Part shown: positions 1-4,749 of the stretch, piece by piece
Layout of the letters: each line of letters starts with the position of its first letter
How positions within the stretch are numbered: position 1 is the stretch's first letter
Source of the DNA: Chloroflexota bacterium
Lineage (GTDB): Bacteria; Chloroflexota; Anaerolineae; UBA1429
Assembly: GCA_012513595.1 (NCBI GenBank)
Contig: JAAZBY010000475.1
Coordinates: 1-5,897, forward strand
Direction of reading: 5' to 3'
DNA length: 5,897 nt
Notes under the pieces: model-generated
What the model was told of the DNA's origin: nothing
Seen by the model: the letters and a program-made list of their open reading frames with translations, nothing else
Database searches by the model: none
Translations under genes and position numbers: made by a program

Positions 1-146
1 AGCAGCTGCGGTCCCAGGTAGACGGCGCAGGCGGCGACCGTGACGACGGCCAGTAACGCGGCGGCCCGCTTCCAGGCGCGCGTCTTCCGCCAGGCCGTCC
101 AACGCCGCGAGAGCCCCTCAACCCACAGCGTCGCCCGTTCTACCAC
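1..146 (-). CDS. Membrane protein, N-terminal fragment (runs off left edge)
   Basis: Only the first 48 codons are in the window. The frame opens at a GTG (144-146) and has no stop to position 1. The peptide begins MVERATLWVEGLSRRW, continues through a basic, tryptophan-rich stretch (residues 13-27), then enters a hydrophobic segment at about residues 28-44 (AAALLAVVTVAACAVYL), which looks like a first transmembrane helix with a cytoplasmic N-terminus. A GAGG Shine-Dalgarno (plus-strand 154-157) lies 7 bases upstream of the GTG. The start overlaps the last 7 bases of the methyltransferase gene, so the gene probably continues the same operon. The product cannot be identified from this fragment. 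In such a cluster a multi-spanning glycosyltransferase, polymerase or flippase would be typical, but this is context only. The start codon is inferred from the ribosome site and the overlap. Confidence 0.55.
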   Translation of the reverse strand, partial: MVERATLWVEGLSRRWTAWRKTRAWKRAAALLAVVTVAACAVYLGPQL

Positions 147-910
147 GGTGCCCCCTCGGGGCGGCGCAACACCAGCGGCAGCCGAGTGTTCAGGTGCGGT
201 TGGGGCTCCGCCGGAGTGCACACATAGAGAAAACTGTACGACAGGTTGAACGGCGTCACCAGGGAGGAGAGCAGATACAGGATCTTGCGCGGGTTCGCGG
301 CGTACCAGCGCAGGTCGGCCCGCGAGCGCGGCCAGGCAAAGTTGTAGCGGTATACCTTCTGGACGGCCAGGCCCATCATCGTCAGGAGCGCCTTCCACTC
401 CTCGCAGGTGGCAAAACGCTCGATGGCCTGCAGGTGCGAGGGGCCCCTCCCCCTCAGAAGGACGTGCCAGAGGATGTCGGCCAGGTAGTACGAGTTGGGC
501 ACAAACACCAGCGCCGTGCCGTCCGGCCGGAGGACGCGCCGCATCTCGGCCAGCCCCCGCCAGGGGTTCAGGTAGTGTTCCAGGCTGCCCAGGCAGGTGA
601 CATAATCGAACACCGCATCGCCGTAGGGCAGGTCCTCGGCATTGCCCACCACCAGGCGGGCCCCCGGCGCGACCCGCCGGGCCACGCCCAGCGCCACGGG
701 TGAGATATCCACCCCGTGGGCCGCCAGGCCGGCCTCTCTGGCGTGCTTTAGAAGGAGCCCCAGCCCGCAGGACACGTCCAGCAGGCGCCGCCCCGGCTCG
801 GGCCGCAAGCTGGCCAGCGCCCAGCGGTAGTACGCGTCACTGTCCGCCAGGCCCTCGGCGGCAAAGATGCGGTCATAGTCGGCGGCCACCGCCGCCTGGT
901 CCAGGCCCAT
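140..910 (-). CDS. Class I SAM-dependent methyltransferase (256 aa)
   Basis: Predicted to transfer a methyl group from S-adenosylmethionine, probably to a sugar or glycolipid given its neighbours; the acceptor is unknown. The Rossmann-fold motifs are in order: motif I LLDVSCGLGLLL at residues 43-54, the acidic end of strand 2 at HGVDIS (D68, expected to bind the SAM ribose), AEDLPYGDAVFD at 91-102, SLEHYLNP at 109-116, and RVLRPDG at 125-131. Motif I has Ser where the family usually has the first Gly (DVSCG rather than DVGCG). The C-terminal part (about 208-232) is hydrophobic and aromatic and could help contact the membrane surface. The ATG at 908-910 is preceded by GGAGG (plus-strand 919-923) with an 8-base spacer. 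It begins 2 bases after the stop of the upstream glycosyltransferase, so the longer frame reading back to 1159 is not the real start. The 256-residue length is normal for the family. Class is confident, substrate is not. Confidence 0.87.
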   Translation of the reverse strand: MGLDQAAVAADYDRIFAAEGLADSDAYYRWALASLRPEPGRRLLDVSCGLGLLLKHAREAGLAAHGVDISPVALGVARRVAPGARLVVGNAEDLPYGDAVFDYVTCLGSLEHYLNPWRGLAEMRRVLRPDGTALVFVPNSYYLADILWHVLLRGRGPSHLQAIERFATCEEWKALLTMMGLAVQKVYRYNFAWPRSRADLRWYAANPRKILYLLSSLVTPFNLSYSFLYVCTPAEPQPHLNTRLPLVLRRPEGAPW

Positions 911-912
911 GG

Positions 913-2046
913 TCAGCGCCTCCCCTCGGCGAGCAACTGGTCGTACAGGGCTAGGGTGCGGCGGGCGGCCTCCTGGGCTGAGTAGCGGGGGGCCCAGGCC
1001 AGGCCGCGCTCTCGCCACTCGGCGCGCACGCCGGCGTCGGACACGAGCGGCCAGAGCGCCTCGGCCCACTGCTCCGGGGCGGCGCTGGCCTCGACGTAAA
1101 TGCCCGCCTCCCCGACTACCTCGGGCAGCGCCCCGCCCCTGGAGCAGACCACCGGGCATCCGCAGGCCATGGCCTCGATGGCCACGATGCCAAAGCCCTC
1201 GTGGAGGGAGGGGAAGGCCGTCACGTCGGCGGCAGTGTAGAGCGGCGGCAGGTCCTCGTCGGGCACGTCGCCGGCCAGGACGATGTCCGCCCGGTAAGGT
1301 GAGGCCGCGATGGCCTCCCAGAAGGCCGGGTCGTGCCCCTTCTCATAGCGCCGCCCGACGAAGACCAGGCGCCCCGCGTAGCCACGCGCACGCAACACCT
1401 CGTAGGCATGCACCAGCGTGGCCAGGTTCTTCTTGCGTGATAGGCTGCCCACGTGCAGGACGTAATGCTCCGCGGTGCCGTAACGCGCCCTGACGGCCTC
1501 GCAGCGGGCTGGCGACGCGGGCACCAGGCCGGGGGCATAGGTGCAATAGATGACGTGCAAGAGCCCGCTGGGCAGGCCGAAGAACGACACCAGGTCGTTC
1601 GCCGTCTGCTGAGATATGGCCACCACCGCATCGGCGCGCCGCAACATGCGCGGCTGCAGGTAGCGCCAGAACCACACGTCGCTCTGGGGGTAGATCTGCG
1701 GATAGCGCAGCGTGGTCAAGTCGTAAATGGTGTAGACCTGGCGCCCCGGCAGCCCAAAGGCCCCCACGGTCTTGAGGTGGTGGACGAGCGCCACCCCCTC
1801 ACGCCGGAGGATCACCGGCCAGCAGGCCTGCGCCCAGACGCGCGAGAGGAGCCGATGGCGAACGGGCGCCACGATCTGGCGCACCCGGTCGCCGTGGCCG
1901 GCCAGCTCCGGCTCGGGCTGGTCGACGAACAGGAGGTAGCGGCGCTCCGGGTCGGCCGCCAGCAGGGCGCGCAGCAGGTTCAGAGCGGCGGAGCGCGGTC
2001 CGCCCGAGTCTCCGGTACCCAGGGCGTCGATGGCGATGGTCGTCAC
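913..2046 (-). CDS. GT4-family glycosyltransferase (377 aa)
   Basis: Predicted retaining glycosyltransferase with a GT-B fold, transferring a sugar from a nucleotide-sugar donor to a growing glycan or lipid-linked acceptor at the cytoplasmic face of the membrane. The N-terminal acceptor half starts MTTIAIDALG, with a glycine-rich GTGDSGG at 10-16. The C-terminal donor half has HVGSLSRKKNL (198-208), whose basic residues fit the donor-phosphate contacts of GT4 enzymes. It then has FPSLHEGFGIVAIEAMACG (278-296), containing the family's EX7E pair as E283 and E291. The segment YDLTTLRYPQIYP (108-120) recalls mannosyltransferase-like GT4 members, but donor and acceptor cannot be read from sequence. 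The start is GTG (2044-2046), overlapping the previous gene's TGA by four bases, with AGGGAG (plus-strand 2055-2060) 8 bases upstream. The gene is full length and shows no lesions. Confidence 0.93.
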   Translation of the reverse strand: MTTIAIDALGTGDSGGPRSAALNLLRALLAADPERRYLLFVDQPEPELAGHGDRVRQIVAPVRHRLLSRVWAQACWPVILRREGVALVHHLKTVGAFGLPGRQVYTIYDLTTLRYPQIYPQSDVWFWRYLQPRMLRRADAVVAISQQTANDLVSFFGLPSGLLHVIYCTYAPGLVPASPARCEAVRARYGTAEHYVLHVGSLSRKKNLATLVHAYEVLRARGYAGRLVFVGRRYEKGHDPAFWEAIAASPYRADIVLAGDVPDEDLPPLYTAADVTAFPSLHEGFGIVAIEAMACGCPVVCSRGGALPEVVGEAGIYVEASAAPEQWAEALWPLVSDAGVRAEWRERGLAWAPRYSAQEAARRTLALYDQLLAEGRR

Positions 2047-2819
2047 GGTGCGATCTCCCTGGGCTTGCGCAGGACCCAGTTGTAGTTCGGGTAGAGGGGG
2101 CGCAGTGCCGTCAGCAAACCCATCGGCAACCGCGATACCCAGGCCAGCCTGCCGACTTCTTCGGCACAGGAGTAGGCCGCGGGGTCCTTCAGCAGGAGCG
2201 GTGTGCAGTCGGTCACCTCAAAGGCGCTTACCAGCCGACGAAGGTTCCAGTAGGTGCGGGGCTGCTCCAGATAGGCGCTGCCGGGGCGGGCGGCCCGCAC
2301 GTAGGCGTTGGCCAGGCGGCGGGGCAGCCAGCTGAGGAAGGGGAGCCAGTGATGCCGCTCGATCGGGTCGAGCCTGTTCGGCCCGCTAAAGAAGCAGATG
2401 CCGCCCGGCGCCAGCACGCGGTACACCTCGGCCATGAGCGCCTCCGCGTCGCCCACGTGCTCGTACACCTGGGCGCAGATGACCACGTCGGCACTGCCGC
2501 TGGCCAGGGGGAGGCTCTCTGCCCGGCCCTTGACGAAGGCAAGCCCCGCTGACAGCCGCACGCGGGCGCTGGCCAGGGCCTCGGAGTCCGGGTCGACCCC
2601 GACCGTCACGCGCATGTGCGGGGCCAGGTGGGCGGTAATGCGCCCGGAGGCACAGCCCACGTCCACGCAGGCCGCCGCGGCCAGGGCGGTGCTCTCCAGG
2701 TGCCCGAGCAGGGCGAGGATCTTGGCGGCCTTGCGCCCGGCGTAGGCCTCGTCGTGCACGGTCGCCTCGCCGTGGTAGCGGAGGTGTTCCCCGTCGGCGC
2801 GCACGTTACTCTTCGGCAT
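2043..2819 (-). CDS. Class I SAM-dependent methyltransferase (258 aa)
   Basis: A second small-molecule type methyltransferase, not closely similar to the one at 140-910. Motif I is CVDVGCASGR (51-60), the usual DxGxxxG form. The strand-2 acidic residue is D76 in GVDPDSE. RAESLPLASGSADVVIC spans 99-115, YEHVGD 119-124 and RVLAPGG 134-140. The C-terminal half (about 145-250) holds PNRLDPIERHHW and a tail PLYPNYNWVLRKP, probably the acceptor-binding cap. The chosen ATG (2817-2819) overlaps the end of the upstream glycosyltransferase by 14 bases and has no convincing Shine-Dalgarno, which suggests translation by coupling to termination there. A GTG five codons in (2802-2804), one base after the upstream TAA, is an alternative start. 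The longer open frame back to 2987 is out-of-frame read-through of the neighbour. The 258-residue length fits the family. The likely acceptor is a sugar hydroxyl or carboxyl, by context only. Confidence 0.88.
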   Translation of the reverse strand: MPKSNVRADGEHLRYHGEATVHDEAYAGRKAAKILALLGHLESTALAAAACVDVGCASGRITAHLAPHMRVTVGVDPDSEALASARVRLSAGLAFVKGRAESLPLASGSADVVICAQVYEHVGDAEALMAEVYRVLAPGGICFFSGPNRLDPIERHHWLPFLSWLPRRLANAYVRAARPGSAYLEQPRTYWNLRRLVSAFEVTDCTPLLLKDPAAYSCAEEVGRLAWVSRLPMGLLTALRPLYPNYNWVLRKPREIAP

Positions 2820-4065
2820 GGCTGCATGGCGCTGGTTCGGCGGCCTGGGGGGCTGTCCCGGTGGCCAGGTAGTAGAGGTGCTCGAGCGCCCCGGCCGTGG
2901 CGAGCCAGTCATGATCCTGCAGCATGCGCTGGCGCGCGTTGGCCGCCATCTCGCGGCGCAGCGCCGGCCGCGCGAGGAGGTCCGCAATGCGCTCGGCGAG
3001 GGTGCCGGCGTCGTTGGGCGGCACCAGATAGCCAGAGACGCCGTCCCGCACCACGTCCGGAATGCCGGCTACCTGCGAGGCGACGATGGCCGTGCCGCTG
3101 GCCATGGCCTCCAGGAGGACGTTGGGCAGCCCGTCGACGTTGCCGTTCCCCGCCTTGACCGAAGGGACCGCGACGACGTCGCACATGGCGTAAAAGTCGG
3201 GCGTCTCGTGCCAAGCCACGTGGCCGGCAAAGCGCACCTGGGCCGCCACGCCGGCCTCCTCAGCCTGGGTGTGGAGGGCATCGGCCAGGTCCCCGTCACC
3301 GCCGATCGCCAGGTAGACCTGTCCGGCCCGGCGCAGGATCTGGGGCAGTGCCTCGACGAGGTAGCCAAAGCCCTTCATGTACGTGAGCCGCCCCAGCGCC
3401 CCAACGACGGGCACCCCTGCGGGGATGCCCAGGCGGGCGCGCATCCGCGCCCCGTCGCCGGCGCCAAAGCGGGCGGAGTCCACCCCGTAAGGGATCACCA
3501 TGCCGCCCGCCAGCCCCAGGGCGCGCACGCTGCGCAGCATGTCCTGGCTGCAGACCGTGACGGCCGCGGCCCGCGCAAAGCCGAACCGGCCAGCGGCCGC
3601 GTACAGGCGGTTCTTCTGCATGAGGTACACGTCACCGCCGCCGTGCAGGCTGACGACCAGGGGCGCGCCCGTCAGGCGAGAGACGACCGCCGCGATCGGG
3701 CCGGAGGGGATGGCCCAGTGGCCGTGGATCACATCAAAACGCTCCCGGCGATGCAGACGCAGGGCCAGGAGGGCCGCCGAAGCGACATAGGCGGGCATCA
3801 GCAGGGGGACGATCGGCTTGAGCCTCTCGTTGGCATAGAGCGAGCGGGCGTGCCCGGCCAGGCACAGGGCGTCCGTCGGGGCGTACCGGAAGCGGTGCAC
3901 GGCCACCCCGCCATGGTCCATCTCGCGCGTGTCGGGGTCGTAGGGTGCCACGACGTGGATCTGGTGCCCCAGGCTGACGAGCGAGCGCGCCAACGAGCCG
4001 AGGAAAGAGCCGGCAAAGTCTCCCTCGTAGCGAGGGTAGGAAGACGTGATCATGCAGATGCGCAA
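2806..4065 (-). CDS. GT4-family glycosyltransferase (419 aa), TTG start, first gene of the operon
   Basis: Predicted GT-B retaining glycosyltransferase. The N-terminus MRICMITSSYPRYEGDFAG is the typical first strand and glycine-rich loop of GT4 enzymes that build surface polysaccharides or glycolipids. IHGHWAIPSG (113-122) and SLHGGGD (139-145) complete the acceptor domain. The donor domain has GALGRLTYMKG (222-232, with R226 and K231 placed for donor phosphates), IGGDGDL (254-260), and DGLPNVLLEAMASG (311-324). That last motif places D311 seven residues before E319, an aspartate version of EX7E that is common in this subgroup. The start is TTG (4063-4065), supported by a perfect GGAGGT (plus-strand 4074-4079) 8 bases upstream and by the family N-terminus. 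The frame stays open to 4245, but nothing before the TTG resembles protein. Its last 14 bases overlap the next gene. The sugar donor is unknown. Confidence 0.93.
   Translation of the reverse strand: MRICMITSSYPRYEGDFAGSFLGSLARSLVSLGHQIHVVAPYDPDTREMDHGGVAVHRFRYAPTDALCLAGHARSLYANERLKPIVPLLMPAYVASAALLALRLHRRERFDVIHGHWAIPSGPIAAVVSRLTGAPLVVSLHGGGDVYLMQKNRLYAAAGRFGFARAAAVTVCSQDMLRSVRALGLAGGMVIPYGVDSARFGAGDGARMRARLGIPAGVPVVGALGRLTYMKGFGYLVEALPQILRRAGQVYLAIGGDGDLADALHTQAEEAGVAAQVRFAGHVAWHETPDFYAMCDVVAVPSVKAGNGNVDGLPNVLLEAMASGTAIVASQVAGIPDVVRDGVSGYLVPPNDAGTLAERIADLLARPALRREMAANARQRMLQDHDWLATAGALEHLYYLATGTAPQAAEPAPCSHAEE
4022..4036 (-). repeat. Short perfect inverted repeat early in the glycosyltransferase message
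   Basis: The arms CCCTCG (4022-4027) and CGAGGG (4031-4036) are perfectly complementary around a 3-base loop. In the mRNA the hairpin lies about 30-44 bases into the coding sequence after the TTG, within the codons for PRYEG. It may affect initiation at the weak start codon, or be a chance result of GC-rich codon choice. Confidence 0.4.
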
Positions 4066-4073
4066 GGGAGAGC

Positions 4074-4079
4074 ACCTCC
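4074..4079 (-). promoter_or_regulatory. Shine-Dalgarno that fixes the TTG start of the lead glycosyltransferase
   Basis: On the minus strand this reads GGAGGT, 8 bases before the TTG at 4063-4065. The GT1, methyltransferase and DM13 genes use the same 8-base spacing. It favours the TTG over the in-frame ATG four codons later (4051-4053), which would leave the site 20 bases upstream. GGAG and the CTCC just before the TTG (loop GTGCT) could form a small hairpin over the site, so translation may be tuned; this is inference. Confidence 0.8.
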
Positions 4080-4196
4080 ACGGACTGCAGGAGCCGGACG
4101 ATCGGGTTCTGCCCGCGACCCCACCCCGCTCCCACGACGCCAGGAGCCTCCGCGCCGGGATGTCGCCAGCAGGGCCTGTGTTACTTGCGGGTGCCC

Positions 4197-4224
4197 TTGG
4201 CCCGGGCAGGGTTCCCCGTATAAT
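4197..4224 (+). promoter_or_regulatory. Sigma-70-type promoter for the lipoprotein-galactokinase genes
   Basis: A consensus TATAAT at 4219-4224 lies 16 bases downstream of TTGGCC (4197-4202), which matches four of six -35 positions. A start site near 4231 would give a leader of about 27 bases before the ATG at 4258. An A/T hexamer this close to consensus stands out sharply in such GC-rich DNA. It is flanked by CCCC (4214-4217) and GGGG (4225-4228), and an 8-base palindrome GCCCGGGC (4200-4207) overlaps the -35 and spacer. That palindrome could be an operator, but no regulator is identifiable. Confidence 0.7.
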
Positions 4225-4245
4225 GGGGCCCACGCATAGCGACAA
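4217..4245 (-). promoter_or_regulatory. Possible divergent promoter for the glycan operon, sharing the TATA core
   Basis: Read on the minus strand, TTGTCG (4240-4245) is followed after 17 bases by TATACG (4217-4222); each matches four of six consensus positions. The -10 shares 4219-4222 with the rightward TATAAT, the geometry of a bidirectional promoter with overlapping -10 elements. The predicted start near 4210 gives an untranslated leader of about 145 bases before the TTG at 4065. No better minus-strand candidate was seen between 4080 and 4250. The -10 lacks the usually important final T, so confidence is moderate. Confidence 0.4.
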
Positions 4246-4249
4246 AGGA
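4245..4249 (+). promoter_or_regulatory. Ribosome binding site of the DM13 lipoprotein
   Basis: AAGGA lies 8 bases upstream of the ATG at 4258-4260. It decides against the in-frame ATG at 4249-4251, which overlaps the site itself. Starting at 4258 also places the Arg at residue 2, at the head of a standard lipoprotein signal peptide. Confidence 0.65.
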
Positions 4250-4257
4250 TGGTGGTG

Positions 4258-4710
4258 ATGAGAACATCCCTGGCTGCCGGGCTTCTACTGACCCTGGCGC
4301 TGCTCTTGATCGGCTGCCAGCCGGCCCTAGCCCCTGTAGCCGCGACCGTCACGCCCCTGCCGGAGCCCCAGGCGCCGGCGCCCGAGCAGACGTTTACCCA
4401 GGTGGGCAACGTCGGCGAGTTCCAGGGAAGCCACGGCGTGGGGGGCAAGGCCATCGTGGCCGGGCTACAGACGCTGATTATACAGAGCTTCACATTCGAC
4501 GGCAAAGGTCCGGCCGCCGATCTGCGCCTGGTGCACGGCGACGCGTACGCAGAGCCGGCCGCCATCCTGGGCACTCTGGAGCCTCGCGCGTACGAGTCCG
4601 AGATGCTCCTCTACATCATCCCCGCCGAGGTGACGCCGGACAACGCCGACCGCCTGGTGGTGTACGCCCCTGAGACGGGCGAGGTGTACGCCGAGACCAC
4701 CTTCGACTGA
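4258..4710 (+). CDS. DM13-domain lipoprotein (150 aa)
   Basis: Predicted membrane-anchored extracytoplasmic lipoprotein. Residues 1-20 form a lipoprotein signal: MRTS, a hydrophobic core, then the lipobox LIGC with C20 as the lipidated residue. Residues 21-45 are a low-complexity Pro/Ala linker. From about residue 47 to the end the sequence resembles a DM13 domain: GEFQGSHGVGGKAIV (53-67, conserved-type H59), LIIQSFTFDGKGPAADLRL (73-91), an AILGTLEP turn (102-109), and the closing strands RLVVYAPETGEVYAETTF (132-149). DM13 domains have been proposed to act in electron transfer through a nearly invariant cysteine. This protein has no cysteine after C20, and the expected place near VVYA lacks it. 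A redox role is therefore doubtful; binding or structural use is possible. The gene leads into galactokinase with a 39-base gap, probably in the same transcript. The link to sugar metabolism is unclear. Confidence 0.83.
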   Translation: MRTSLAAGLLLTLALLLIGCQPALAPVAATVTPLPEPQAPAPEQTFTQVGNVGEFQGSHGVGGKAIVAGLQTLIIQSFTFDGKGPAADLRLVHGDAYAEPAAILGTLEPRAYESEMLLYIIPAEVTPDNADRLVVYAPETGEVYAETTFD

Positions 4711-4734
4711 CGCCGCCCGCCCGGTACCCTGCAC

Positions 4735-4739
4735 GGAGG
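4735..4739 (+). promoter_or_regulatory. Ribosome binding site of galactokinase
   Basis: GGAGG is 10 bases upstream of the ATG at 4750-4752. With only 39 bases between the lipoprotein stop and this start, and no promoter or terminator hairpin visible there, the two genes are likely cotranscribed. Confidence 0.7.
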
Positions 4740-4749
4740 CCCCTGCCCT

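Noticed and set aside
911..1159. N-terminal extension of the downstream methyltransferase
   Set aside because: It would overlap the preceding glycosyltransferase by nearly 250 bases. The extension is arginine-rich shadow sequence, and the ATG at 910 has GGAGG at 8 bases.
2820..2987. N-terminal extension of the upstream methyltransferase
   Set aside because: The added residues read through the coding region of the neighbouring glycosyltransferase in another frame and have no family features.
2818..4239. 473-codon open frame on the plus strand opposite the lead glycosyltransferase
   Set aside because: Its protein is rich in Arg, Gly, Ala, His and Asp with no recognisable domain, and the opposite strand encodes a full GT4 enzyme with all motifs. 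Long antisense frames are expected in GC-rich genes.
4066..4245. In-frame extension of the lead glycosyltransferase by 60 residues to an upstream start
   Set aside because: The extension is Arg/Gly/Pro-rich without family similarity, while the TTG at 4065 has an ideal ribosome site and gives the canonical N-terminus.
4371..4382. 12-base perfect palindrome GGCGCCGGCGCC
   Set aside because: It lies in codons for the Pro/Ala linker of the lipoprotein, where GC-only codons easily produce palindromes, and it has no position suggesting regulation.
4711..4749. Possible terminator or promoter between lipoprotein and galactokinase
   Set aside because: No stem followed by a T run and no credible -10 hexamer was seen in these 39 bases; it holds only the galactokinase ribosome site.
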